This document shows, in pieces, positions 18,829 to 28,300 of a stretch of DNA of 64,000 nt. The notes below the pieces were generated by a model. That model was not told the DNA's origin. It was given only the letters and a program-made list of their open reading frames with translations, and did not search any database. The DNA is from Phytopseudomonas daroniae (GTDB lineage: Bacteria > Pseudomonadota > Gammaproteobacteria > Pseudomonadales > Pseudomonadaceae). A program made the position numbers and the translations under genes. Location of the stretch: positions 278,136-342,135 of the forward strand of contig NZ_QJUI01000003.1 in assembly GCF_004327285.1 (NCBI RefSeq), written 5' to 3'. Each line of letters begins with the position of its first letter. The stretch's first letter is position 1.

Positions 18829-21051
18829 ATGAGCGAGAAAATCATTGGCGTCGCCCAGCGGCGCGTCGAAGGCCGGCAGAAGGTCAGCGGCGCGGCGTTA
18901 TATACCGCAGATCATCATCTGGACGGTCAGCTGTATGCCTATGGCGTTTACAGCAGCATTTCCAGCGGGCAGATCGTGGCTATTCACGATGACGAGGCGC
19001 GGCGCATGCCCGGCGTCGTCGAGGTGCTGCACCACGGTAATTTCCCCCGCCTGCACCGCACCCCCAGCGGGGCTGTGAACCTGATCAAGAATATCCTCAC
19101 TGCCAGCAAGGTGGACGAGCACCGTCTGCCCTTCGAGGATGATCGCGTCTACTACCCGGGACAGTTCGTTGCCCTGGTAGTGGCCGAAAGCTTCGAGCAG
19201 GCGAGGGCGGCCGCGTATCAGGTTCGCGTCGATTATCGGCAGGAAGAGTCGATCAACAGCCTGCAGGATGCGCTGCGCACCCGCGGTGCGCGTTCCGGTA
19301 ATGGCGGCCATGAGCGTGGCGAGCCCGAGGCGGCGTATCAGCAGGCCGCGCACCGCATCGACGTGATCTACACCACGCCGGTGGAAACCCACAATCCCAT
19401 GGAAATGCATGCCACCACCGCCCATTGGCGTGACGACCGTTTGTACGTCTACGAAAGCAGTCAGGGCGTGGTCAACCATCGTAACGTGCTGGCCAATGTC
19501 TTCGACCTGTCCGCGGATCAGGTCGAAGTGCTCGCGCCCTATATCGGCTCCGGTTTCGGCGCCAAACTCTGGCCCTGGCCGCACTCGATTGCCGCCTGTG
19601 CCGCTGCCAAGGTCACCAGGCGCCCGGTGCAACTGGTGGTACCAAGGGAGCAGATGTTCACCACCGTTGGCCATCGTCCGGAAACCCGCCAGCGTTTGCG
19701 CCTGGCCACCGATGGCGAGGGCAAGCTGCTGTCCATCCGCCACGAGTCCTACAACAGCACGTCGACCCTGGACAGCTACACCGAGAATTGCGGCGGGGTC
19801 ACCAAGAGCCTGTATTCCTGCCCGAACGTGCTGGTCAGCAATTCGGTCAGCCCGCTCAATCGCGGTACGCCGACCTCCATGCGCGCGCCCGGGGCGGCAC
19901 CGGGGTTGTTCGCCCTGGAGTCGGCAATCGACGAAATAGCCCTGGCCAGCGGGGTGGATCCTCTGGTGTTCCGGCAGATGAACCTCGCCACGAAAGACGA
20001 AAGCATGGATCTGCCGTGGTCCAGCAACCATTTGCCTGAAGCGATAGAAAAGGCCGCCGAGCGCTTCGGCTGGTATCGGCGCAACCCGGCCGTGGGTGCC
20101 ATGCGTGACGGCGACGAACTGATCGGTTACGGCGTGGGTGCCTGCAACTGGGAGGCCTTCCAGGTGGCGACCGACGCCCGCGTGATTCTGCGTGCCGATG
20201 GTCGCGCGCTGGTGCAATGCGGCCTGCAGGATATCGGCACCGGCACCTATACCATCATCGCGCAGACGGTCAGCGAACTGACTGGCCTGCCCATGGAGCG
20301 CATCGAGGTGCAATTGGGCAACTCGTCGTTCCCGCCTGGCGCCTTGTCCGGCGGTTCCTGGGTGACCGCCAGCCTGATGCCCGCCGTCGCTGGGGCGACC
20401 CGGCAGGCGCTGGAGAAATTACGCGAGTATGCGGTGATGGATAACGGCCCATTCGCCGGCCAGGATCCGCGGAGCCTTGAACTGGGCGAAAGCGGACAAC
20501 TGAGCAAAGACGGTGTGCGTGCCAGCTTCGCCGATGTGCTGACTCGTCAGCGCCTGTCGCGGGCCGAAGCGACCTACCACAGCGATGCATCGGGGAACGA
20601 CAAGTACTCCTTCCGCTCGTTTGGCGTGCATTTTGTCGAGGTGCGCTGGGATCCGGGCATCTCCCGCCTGCGGGTTTCGCGGGTGGTCAGCGCCATCGAC
20701 GTCGGCAAGGTGGTCAACCCGCTGGCGGCGCGCAATCAGGTCGAGGGCGCGATCGTCATGGGTATCGGCATGGCGCTGTTCGAGGCGGCCGAGTACGACC
20801 CGCGCAATGGCTTGCCGGCGAACAACAATTTCGCCGAGTACGTGGTGCCCGTTCACGGCGATCAGCCGGACATCGACGTGCTGCTGCTCGACTATCCCGA
20901 CTACCAGCTCGGTGAGTTCGGCGCACGGGGCATTGGTGAGATCGGCGTGACAGGGCTGGCGGCCGCCGTCGCCAACGCCGTTTACCATGCCACGGGTCAG
21001 CGCGTGCGCAGTCTGCCCATCACCAAGGAAAAACTGATGGCCGTTCGGTAG
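18829..21051 (+). CDS. paoC: Aldehyde oxidoreductase molybdenum subunit (PaoC-like)
   Basis: 740 residues, the size of E. coli PaoC (about 732). Substrate- and cofactor-binding signatures are present: GSGFGAKLWPWPHS, SMRAPGAAPGLFALESAIDE, and the base-catalyst glutamate E704 in GARGIGEIGVTG. The AGGAG ribosome site (18816-18820) lies just outside repeat A2; the ATG at 18829 begins MSEKIIGVAQRRVEG. It works with PaoA and PaoB in the periplasm and should carry a cytosine-dinucleotide cofactor made by the MocA-like gene downstream. Confidence 0.88.
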   Translation: MSEKIIGVAQRRVEGRQKVSGAALYTADHHLDGQLYAYGVYSSISSGQIVAIHDDEARRMPGVVEVLHHGNFPRLHRTPSGAVNLIKNILTASKVDEHRLPFEDDRVYYPGQFVALVVAESFEQARAAAYQVRVDYRQEESINSLQDALRTRGARSGNGGHERGEPEAAYQQAAHRIDVIYTTPVETHNPMEMHATTAHWRDDRLYVYESSQGVVNHRNVLANVFDLSADQVEVLAPYIGSGFGAKLWPWPHSIAACAAAKVTRRPVQLVVPREQMFTTVGHRPETRQRLRLATDGEGKLLSIRHESYNSTSTLDSYTENCGGVTKSLYSCPNVLVSNSVSPLNRGTPTSMRAPGAAPGLFALESAIDEIALASGVDPLVFRQMNLATKDESMDLPWSSNHLPEAIEKAAERFGWYRRNPAVGAMRDGDELIGYGVGACNWEAFQVATDARVILRADGRALVQCGLQDIGTGTYTIIAQTVSELTGLPMERIEVQLGNSSFPPGALSGGSWVTASLMPAVAGATRQALEKLREYAVMDNGPFAGQDPRSLELGESGQLSKDGVRASFADVLTRQRLSRAEATYHSDASGNDKYSFRSFGVHFVEVRWDPGISRLRVSRVVSAIDVGKVVNPLAARNQVEGAIVMGIGMALFEAAEYDPRNGLPANNNFAEYVVPVHGDQPDIDVLLLDYPDYQLGEFGARGIGEIGVTGLAAAVANAVYHATGQRVRSLPITKEKLMAVR

Positions 21052-21088
21052 TCTCCGTTGCCTGAGCTGATGTGACGAGGTGGTTTTG

Positions 21089-22057
21089 ATGAAGCAACTT
21101 GACCTGCAGGTCGTTCAGCAGGCTCGTGCATGGCTGGAAGAGGGACGACCGGTCTGGTTGTGCACCGTGCTGTCGACATTCGGCTCGGCACCGCGGGCGC
21201 CTGGCGCGATGCTGGTGGCGCTGCCCACGGGGGCGTTCTGTGGGTCGCTGTCCGGCGGCTGCGTGGAGGAGGATTTTCTCGAGCGGGTGGCGACGGGGTC
21301 GTTTGCCGAGCGCAATCAGGTGGTGCGTTACGGCGAGGGCGGTTTGGCGCCTACCCGGGCGTTGCCCTGTGGCGGTGTACTGGATGTATTGATCGAATAC
21401 ATCCCGCCAGGCGATGGTGCCGAAGAGATGTTGCGCCAGGTCGAGCATGCCCTCGGCGGTGGCGAGCTGCTGATCCGTGACGTGCCGCTTGGCAATGGCG
21501 CCAGTGAGTGCCGCCCAGGCAGCATGAGCGACGCGAAGATACAGCGCGGCGACGAGCGTGTGTCTATCAGGGTTGGCGCCGTGCTGCGGGTGATTCTGGC
21601 GGGCTGGTCGCCTGTTGCCGAGTTCTGCGCCAGCTTCGCGACGTCGCTCGGTTACGAGGTGATTCTCTGCGATCCGCGCCCCGAGGTCATCGCCGAAGTG
21701 ACGGTGCCAGGCGTACAGGTTCTCGAGTTGCTGCCGGCGCGTTTCATCGCCGAACAGGGCGCCCATCGCGCCACCGCGATTCTTGCCCTGACCCATGATC
21801 CGCGCATGGACGACCTGACGCTTATCGAGGCCGTGCGTACCGAGGCTTTCTACATCGGCGCAATGGGCTCGCAGCGCACCAGCGGAAAACGCCTGGAGCG
21901 GCTGGCGCGTTTAGGCGGCTTGAAGCCAGATGAGATGGCGCGGATTCATGCGCCGATCGGCTTGCAACTGGGCAGCAAGTCGCCGGCGGAGATCGCCCTG
22001 GCAACCATGGCCGATGTGCTGAGGGTCGCTAACGGCATCGAACGGGGTGAGGTGTAG
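21089..22057 (+). CDS. XdhC-family chaperone for the PaoABC enzyme (PaoD-like)
   Basis: 322 residues with the XdhC N-terminal motif STFGSAPRAPGAMLV, SGGCVEEDF, and the C-terminal Rossmann part LAGWSPVAEFCASFATSLGYEV...IGAMGSQRT. In E. coli the equivalent PaoD is needed to insert the molybdenum cofactor into PaoABC. The ATG at 21089 is seven bases after GAGGTGG; an in-frame GTG at 21080 overlaps that site and is unlikely. It lies 37 bases after paoC and two bases before the mocA-like gene. Confidence 0.86.
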   Translation: MKQLDLQVVQQARAWLEEGRPVWLCTVLSTFGSAPRAPGAMLVALPTGAFCGSLSGGCVEEDFLERVATGSFAERNQVVRYGEGGLAPTRALPCGGVLDVLIEYIPPGDGAEEMLRQVEHALGGGELLIRDVPLGNGASECRPGSMSDAKIQRGDERVSIRVGAVLRVILAGWSPVAEFCASFATSLGYEVILCDPRPEVIAEVTVPGVQVLELLPARFIAEQGAHRATAILALTHDPRMDDLTLIEAVRTEAFYIGAMGSQRTSGKRLERLARLGGLKPDEMARIHAPIGLQLGSKSPAEIALATMADVLRVANGIERGEV

Positions 22058-22059
22058 CC

Positions 22060-22653
22060 ATGGTACCGAACAGCCTTGTGAACAGCCTTGTGGTTATCGT
22101 GCTGGCCGCCGGGCGCGGCTCGCGTTTTCGCGCCTCGGGCGGCACCACGAGCAAGCTGCAGGCTGACCTGCACGGCAAGCCGATTCTCGAGCATGTGCTG
22201 GCGGCGGTCGAACGCTCCGGACTCGGCGTGCATGTGGTGCACAGTGCCCGCGGTGATGGCATGGCCGACTCGATTGCCGAAGGTGTGCGCGCAACGGCAA
22301 ACGCTTCAGGCTGGCTGGTGCTGCCGGGCGATCTGCCGCTGGTGACAGCCCAGAGCATTCGCAGCGTGGCGGCGGCCTTGGTGGACAATCTGGTAGTGGT
22401 GCCGGTCTCGAGCGGTGAAAAAGGCCACCCGGTCGGGTTCGGGCGTGAATGCTTCGATGAGCTGGTCGCACTCAGCGGCGAGGCGGGGGCTGTGTCGATC
22501 GTGCGGCGGTACCGCGCCGAGGGTCGCGTTCTGCAACTCGAAGTCAATGATCCCGGCATCCTGACGGATATCGATACGCTCGAGGATCTGCAGCGGGTGC
22601 GCGGTCTGCTCGAAGCTTCCGTCCAGTTCAGGGGCTCTGGCGAGCAGGTGTGA
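22060..22653 (+). CDS. mocA: Molybdenum cofactor cytidylyltransferase (MocA-like NTP transferase)
   Basis: 197 residues. The nucleotide-binding loop VLAAGRGSRF, the metal-binding segment VLPGDLPLV and the GHPVGFGRE motif identify the MobA/MocA nucleotidyltransferase family. MocA adds CMP to molybdopterin, giving the cofactor form used by xanthine dehydrogenase-type bacterial enzymes, so it fits as the last gene of the pao set. MobA (guanylyl) is less likely because of the xdhC partner. Confidence 0.83.
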   Translation: MVPNSLVNSLVVIVLAAGRGSRFRASGGTTSKLQADLHGKPILEHVLAAVERSGLGVHVVHSARGDGMADSIAEGVRATANASGWLVLPGDLPLVTAQSIRSVAAALVDNLVVVPVSSGEKGHPVGFGRECFDELVALSGEAGAVSIVRRYRAEGRVLQLEVNDPGILTDIDTLEDLQRVRGLLEASVQFRGSGEQV

Positions 22654-22727
22654 GCTAGTGTAGCGTCACACATCAAATGTCGTATCCGAGCGATTGGGCT
22701 GAGTGGTCGCTCAAAGGCGGTAGCGGA

Positions 22728-22819
22728 CGTAGGGTGGATGACGCTCTTTTCATCCACCATTGCGATCACAGAGCGGTGGACGGGTCGGGCCGCGTAGGTG
22801 AAGCGTCGTCCACCCTACG
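22728..22819. repeat. 92-bp palindromic repeat, family B, copy 2 (inverse of copy 1)
   Basis: Reverse complement of 4812-4903 with few differences and the same length. The shared flank GCGGACGTAGGG extends the match by several bases. Confidence 0.85.
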
Positions 22820-22935
22820 ACAGGCCGCTTGCGCCACATGGCTGCCATCCCACATTACGATACCCCGTTCGCCGCCTCGGGCACATCGACCACCCTGGCC
22901 GACATATGACCGTTGTCGCGACACCAGGGTGATAA

Positions 22936-22974
22936 GCGCAAAAGAAGCGACGACCTGATGGTCGTCGCTTGCGC
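22936..22974 (-). terminator. Rho-independent terminator of the OprD-family porin gene
   Basis: AAGCGACGACC (22945-22955), loop TGAT and GGTCGTCGCTT (22960-22970) form an 11-bp perfect stem, extended by GCGCA/TGCGC. On the minus strand it is followed by CTTTTG, a short T run, 51 bases after the porin stop. Confidence 0.7.
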
Positions 22975-23025
22975 ATTGTCCACGGCAATCCGTTCAGGCA
23001 ATCGCCGTGGCCGCCTCGGCTCTCC

Positions 23026-24282
23026 TTACAGAATGCTGAGCGGGTATTCGACGAAGGCACGGATCTCGTTGAGATCGGGGCCTACCGCATTGCTGGAGCG
23101 GTAGATGGAGTTGCGAAGCCGCAGGGAAAGATCTTTGGCCGCACCGTTCTGCACGGTGTAGCTGACCTGATTGAACAGCTCGCGCTCCTTGCCTTCCTTG
23201 TCCGCACCCGTGTCGATGTTATCGCCGCGCACATAGGCGAACTTGTAGCGCAGGCCTGGTACCCCGTAGCCGGAGAAGTCCAGCTCGTAGCTGGCTTGCC
23301 AGGAGCGCTCATCCTTCAGGTTGAAGTCCGAGTAGTAGGAGTTGGCGAGGTAAACGCTGCTGCCGCCGTCGCCGTAGTCGTAGGCATAGCCGGCGTCGCC
23401 GGTATTGCGCTGGTGGGCGATGATGAAGGCGTGGTAGCCGACGCTGTATTTCGCCGCCAGGCTCCAGATGTTGTTGCGGTCATTGCGCCCGTCGCCGCCA
23501 AAATCCAGAGCGGCGACGGAGTTGTTGTCGTAGTCGGTTCGGTACAGGTTGAAGTCGAAGTTGAGTGCCTGGCTTTCACTCAGCGCCGCGGTGTAATTGA
23601 GGTTCGCATAGTACTTCTCGTAAACGTCTTCCACGTCCGAGTGATACAGCGCGGCGCTCAGGTTGTCGGTGAAGGCGTAGCTGCCGCCCACCACGTCGAT
23701 TTTCTTCAGGCGGTTGGCGTCGCGTGCCGGATCGCCCATCGGGCTGTCCGCCGTGAAGCGGCCCACGTTCAACTCGAGGCCTTGCACTTCGTTACTGGTA
23801 ACCAGGGTGCCGGTGAACGATTGCGGGAGCAGGCGGCTGTCGTCATGGGCGAGTACGGGCAGCGACGGGAACTGGTTGCCGTATTTGACCACGGTGTTGG
23901 AAAAACGAAGCTTGACCGCCGCGCCTGCCTGGGACAGATCGTCGACCGGATGGCCGTCACTGTCGGTATCGAAGAAGGCGCTGTAATTGCGGCCCTGACC
24001 GCTATCGAGCTTGACCCCCAGCAACCCGAAGGCATCGACACCCACGCCGACGGTGCCTTGCGTAAAGCCGGACTCGAAGGTAGTGATGAAGCCCTGGCCC
24101 CACACCTTGGCGTCGGCGGCGTTGTTCTTGAAGTCACGGTTGAAGTACGCATTGCGCAGCAGGAGTTTCAGGCTGCTGTCTGCAATGAATCCGTTGGACT
24201 CGGATTGCTCACTGGCATGTGCCAGTGGAATGCCTGCCGCTAAGCAGGCACAGGCGAGTGCGAGTTTCTTGTGCTTGAACAT
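23026..24282 (-). CDS. OprD-family outer-membrane porin
   Basis: 418 residues with signal peptide MFKHKKLALACACLAAGIPLAHA. Mature protein opens SEQSESNGFIADSSLKLLLRNAYFNRD, the OprD/Occ signature; VVKYGNQFPSLPVLAHDDSRLLPQSFTG and a terminal FVEYPLSIL strand also fit. It belongs to the same family as NicP but is clearly divergent. It stands alone on the minus strand, convergent with the pao genes, so its substrate cannot be deduced; many Occ porins carry small carboxylates. Confidence 0.87.
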   Translation of the reverse strand: MFKHKKLALACACLAAGIPLAHASEQSESNGFIADSSLKLLLRNAYFNRDFKNNAADAKVWGQGFITTFESGFTQGTVGVGVDAFGLLGVKLDSGQGRNYSAFFDTDSDGHPVDDLSQAGAAVKLRFSNTVVKYGNQFPSLPVLAHDDSRLLPQSFTGTLVTSNEVQGLELNVGRFTADSPMGDPARDANRLKKIDVVGGSYAFTDNLSAALYHSDVEDVYEKYYANLNYTAALSESQALNFDFNLYRTDYDNNSVAALDFGGDGRNDRNNIWSLAAKYSVGYHAFIIAHQRNTGDAGYAYDYGDGGSSVYLANSYYSDFNLKDERSWQASYELDFSGYGVPGLRYKFAYVRGDNIDTGADKEGKERELFNQVSYTVQNGAAKDLSLRLRNSIYRSSNAVGPDLNEIRAFVEYPLSIL

Positions 24283-24419
24283 GGATGCTCCTAGTCAGTT
24301 GGCAGGTGTTGAATTGTTGATTCACCAGTTCCAGAACCTAATTATTATTTGCCTCGATATACCAAGACAGTGCGATAGTTATCATCGTGCCGGCGCACGG
24401 GCCAACCACAGGAGTCGAT

Positions 24420-24571
24420 TATTACTATCGATGCAAATGATGCTTCGACGTGGCAGGTTATCTATACCATTCGGGGTGATGAACTCATGGTCATTGGCTT
24501 TCGAGAGAAGCCGGTGGTCTCTCCAGTTCATCATCCTTTGGTTTCCGCCTCTATATGAGGCGGTTTTTTTT
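24420..24571 (+). ncRNA. Candidate orphan small RNA ending in a strong terminator
   Basis: A 12-pair stem (24474-24485 with 24525-24536, including one G-U pair) encloses a smaller hairpin (GGCTT/AAGCC, 24496-24512). Eight bases after it comes a classic terminator. No gene lies upstream on this strand and the next genes are on the other strand, so an independent transcript is the simplest reading. The 5' end is a guess. An open frame runs through it but would cross the terminator, so it is not called as protein. I do not recognise the RNA family. Confidence 0.5.
24545..24571 (+). terminator. Rho-independent terminator of the candidate small RNA
   Basis: CCGCCTC and GAGGCGG arms around TATAT are followed by eight consecutive T residues (24564-24571). 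Textbook intrinsic terminator on the plus strand. Confidence 0.85.
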
Positions 24572-24932
24572 GGCTGTAGAAAAGTTGATGAAGTTCAGGC
24601 GTGAATTTTGCTTCGTGCCGTTTTTAGCGGAATGAGCGATATATCCTGTGTGTATTCATGTTCGTGCGCGCTCTTTCAATTGTCGACGTTTTTATTGATG
24701 ACTTCTGCTCATGGGTGTATGCGGAAGTTGAGTCTTTATTTAGGCGGTATTTATCTTTATAGATGGTCTGTTTACTTGGCGGCATGCGTAAGTGCTGTCG
24801 ATTTTCCTGTCGCAAAGTCTTACAGGAAAAACGGCATCCTGTTGCGGTGCCGATGTCACATAAGGCCGCAGCCGATTCACCTCCTGAACAAGCGAGATAA
24901 ACCGTGTTTCACCTGATCAGGAGGGTATGGAT
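24572..24932. other. AT-rich intergenic stretch, no supported gene
   Basis: About 360 bases of markedly low GC content between the small RNA terminator and the LysR gene end. A 102-codon frame at 24608-24916 has no ribosome site, family motif or codon bias of the neighbours and is rejected. Confidence 0.5.
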
Positions 24933-25866
<934 letters not shown>

Positions 25867-25978
25867 TCATAAGCACGCTGCGAGCGTCTCGTTTAACGGT
25901 AATTTTCTCTTTTGATTTCAGCCGCAGTATCAGGCAAGCAGCGCTGCTGGCACGGGCCTTCCAGGGCTGGCGAAGCGC

Positions 25979-26965
25979 CTATGAATGGGCTGCTGTGCTC
26001 GAGCGCACGACCAGTTCGAAAGGCAGGATCAGGTGATGCTCGGAAATGCTTTTGCCATCGAGCAGCGCCAGCAACATGGCGACCGCATGCTGCCCGAAGG
26101 CTTCGGCCGGTTGTGCGATGGTGGTCAGTGGTGGATCGCAAAAGGCAGCGAAGGAGATATCGTCGAAGCCGGCGACCGAAATGTCCTCGGGAACCCGCAG
26201 GCCGGCCTGGCGGATGCACTGGATGCTGCCCATGGCCATCTCGTCATTCTCGCAGAAGATCGCCGTCGGACGGGCTTCGTTGCACAGCAGGTGCGCCGCT
26301 GCGGCATGCCCGGACTGGCAGGTGTAATCGCCATCCTGCAGCAGTGCCGGGTCGAGTTCGAGACCCGCTGCGTCGAGGGCTTCCCGGTAACCGGCGAAAC
26401 GCTCGCGGGTCAGCGGGCTGTCCGGTGGCCCCTGGATCAGCCCGATACGGCGGTGACCGAGTGCTAGCAGGTGCTCGGTCATGGTACGGGCGGCGCCGCG
26501 GTTGTCCAGGCTGACCGTGGGCCAGGGGGCGTTGTCGACGATCTCGCAGATGTTCACCAGCGGCGGATGATCCTCGCGTGCGAACGGGTCGAAGGCGCGC
26601 AGTTGAATGACCCCGTCGGCCTGCTTGGCATCCACCAGCTCGGCGAACTGCCGTTCGGTGTCCGGGTTGCCAAGGGTGTTGCACAGCAAGACCCGATAAT
26701 CGAACGCGCTGGCCGCTTCCTGGATGCCGCGGATGACCTGAGCGAAGAAGGTATTGGCGATATCCGGTACCAGCACCACCAGATTGCGGGTGCGCTGGGA
26801 GCGAAACTGGATGGCCATCAGGTTGGGTTTGTAGCCAGCCTGCTCGACGGCCTCGAGCACCTTTTCACGGGTTTCCGGCGAGACCTGGGCGGGGCTTTTC
26901 AGGGTGCGGGAAACCGTGGCGACAGAGACGCCGGCCAGTGCGGCCACCTTGCGGATATTTGTCAT
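25979..26965 (-). CDS. LacI-family transcriptional repressor
   Basis: 328 residues. N-terminal MTNIRKVAALAGVSVATVSRTLKSPAQVSPETREKV is the LacI helix-turn-helix and hinge; the rest is a periplasmic-binding-protein fold (GLIQGPPDSPLTRERFAGYREAL, FDDISFAAFCDPPLTTI). It is divergent from a sugar oxidoreductase operon, with a perfect palindromic operator between them at 27073-27096. It most likely represses that operon and itself until a sugar or sugar acid binds. Confidence 0.9.
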   Translation of the reverse strand: MTNIRKVAALAGVSVATVSRTLKSPAQVSPETREKVLEAVEQAGYKPNLMAIQFRSQRTRNLVVLVPDIANTFFAQVIRGIQEAASAFDYRVLLCNTLGNPDTERQFAELVDAKQADGVIQLRAFDPFAREDHPPLVNICEIVDNAPWPTVSLDNRGAARTMTEHLLALGHRRIGLIQGPPDSPLTRERFAGYREALDAAGLELDPALLQDGDYTCQSGHAAAAHLLCNEARPTAIFCENDEMAMGSIQCIRQAGLRVPEDISVAGFDDISFAAFCDPPLTTIAQPAEAFGQHAVAMLLALLDGKSISEHHLILPFELVVRSSTAAHS

Positions 26966-27072
26966 GCAACCTCTGTTTTCTGGCCGTTGCTGGGCTCCGA
27001 TTTGCCGCTAGGTTACCGCAACCCGACCGTCGTGGCGCGCTTGACCTGTGTAGCAGCCAGGTCTATATATCT

Positions 27073-27096
27073 TTCAATGTAACCGGTTACATTGAA
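27073..27096. promoter_or_regulatory. Perfect LacI-type operator
   Basis: A 24-bp perfect palindrome with core AATGTAACCGGTTACATT. The central CCGG and length match LacI/GalR-family sites. It lies 41 bases before the oxidoreductase start, where it would block that promoter, and 108 bases upstream of the lacI-type gene. Confidence 0.85.
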
Positions 27097-27136
27097 GTAA
27101 AGTACCAATAAAAAGAGCGTAAAACGGAGTTGTTCA

Positions 27137-28300
27137 ATGCCTGCTTCAAGCGTAAGGCTGGGAATGATCGGCGGCGGTTCTGGCGCGTTCATCGGCAAGG
27201 TGCACCGTCAGGCCGCTGCGTTGGCGGGTGGCATCGAACTGGTGGCCGGAGCCTTCAGCCGCGATCCGGCCAACAATGCCGAAACGGGTCGCGAGGCTGG
27301 TCTGCAAACGCAGCGTGTATATGCCAGTTGGCAGGCGCTGCTGGACGGCGAGGCCCGTCTCGATCCAGGCATGCGCATCAACCTGCTGGCGATCGTCACG
27401 CCCAATCATCTGCATGCCCCCATCGCCGCCGCCGCCATTCGCGCCGGTATTCATGTGTTCTGCGAAAAACCCGCCGCGCTGAGCAGCACCGAGACCCACG
27501 ACCTGGCGCATCTTCTGGTGCAGAGCGATGTCCTGTATGGCCTGGCCCACACCTACCAGGGTTACCCGATGATCTGGCAGGCCCGGCATATGGTGCAGGC
27601 CGGCGAGATAGGCCGCGTGCGCAAGCTCTATGTCGAATATCCCCAGGGCTGGCTGAGCGATGATCTGGCCGGTCAGGGCAACAAGCAGGCGGCCTGGCGT
27701 GGCGATCCGCAATTGGCGGGACAGGGCGGCTGCATCGGCGATATCGGCACCCATGCCTTCAGCCTGGCCGAGTTCGTCAGTGGGCAGCGTATCGAGCGCA
27801 TCTGCGCGCACCTCGGTACCCACGTACCTGGCCGCACGCTGGACGACGATTGCGCCATGCTGTTTCTGACCGAGCAGGGCGCCAGCGGTGTGCTGCTCGC
27901 CAGCCAGATCTGCGCTGGCGAAGAGAACGCCCTGAAGATTCGCATCTACGGCGACAAGGGCGGTCTGGAGTGGCGCCAGGAAGAGCCCAACAGCCTGATC
28001 CATCGCTCGCTCGATCAACCGATGCGCGTGCTGCGTGCCGGCGCCAACCACAGTTGGCTGTGCGCTGAAGCACTGCATCGAATTCGTCTGCCAGCGGGCC
28101 ATCCGGAGGGGTATCTGGAGGCCATGGCCAATCTCTACAGCGATTTCGCCCGGGCGATTGGCGGTTCCAGCGTTGCCGCTGCCGCACTGCCCGGTATCGA
28201 GACCGGCAAACGTGGCATGGCCTTTATCGAGGCGGCGCTGGCTAGCCACGCTAGTGAGGCGAAATGGACGGCATTGTCACCGACTGAAGGAGCACGCTGA
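27137..28300 (+). CDS. Gfo/Idh/MocA-family oxidoreductase
   Basis: 387 residues. N-terminal NAD(P) fold with GMIGGGSGAFIGKVHRQAA, and the conserved lysine motif FCEKPAALSS; GGCIGDIGTHAFSLAEFVSG supplies the catalytic-site D and H typical of the family. Members oxidise or reduce sugars, inositols and sugar 3-positions. It is first in a three-gene operon behind a LacI operator and overlaps the next gene by one base (TGATG). The exact sugar is unknown. Confidence 0.88.
   Translation: MPASSVRLGMIGGGSGAFIGKVHRQAAALAGGIELVAGAFSRDPANNAETGREAGLQTQRVYASWQALLDGEARLDPGMRINLLAIVTPNHLHAPIAAAAIRAGIHVFCEKPAALSSTETHDLAHLLVQSDVLYGLAHTYQGYPMIWQARHMVQAGEIGRVRKLYVEYPQGWLSDDLAGQGNKQAAWRGDPQLAGQGGCIGDIGTHAFSLAEFVSGQRIERICAHLGTHVPGRTLDDDCAMLFLTEQGASGVLLASQICAGEENALKIRIYGDKGGLEWRQEEPNSLIHRSLDQPMRVLRAGANHSWLCAEALHRIRLPAGHPEGYLEAMANLYSDFARAIGGSSVAAAALPGIETGKRGMAFIEAALASHASEAKWTALSPTEGAR

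Larger units (their letters stand above)
22654..23025. other. Intergenic region between mocA and the porin gene
   Basis: 372 bases between convergent genes. It contains repeat B2 (22728-22819) and a hairpin (22936-22974) acting for the minus-strand porin gene. Nothing else is supported. Confidence 0.7.

Noticed and set aside
24011..24604. 197-codon frame through the small RNA candidate
   Set aside because: It overlaps the OprD-family gene on the other strand and crosses a strong terminator; peptide shows no family features.
24608..24916. 102-codon frame in AT-rich DNA
   Set aside because: No ribosome site and codon use unlike neighbours.
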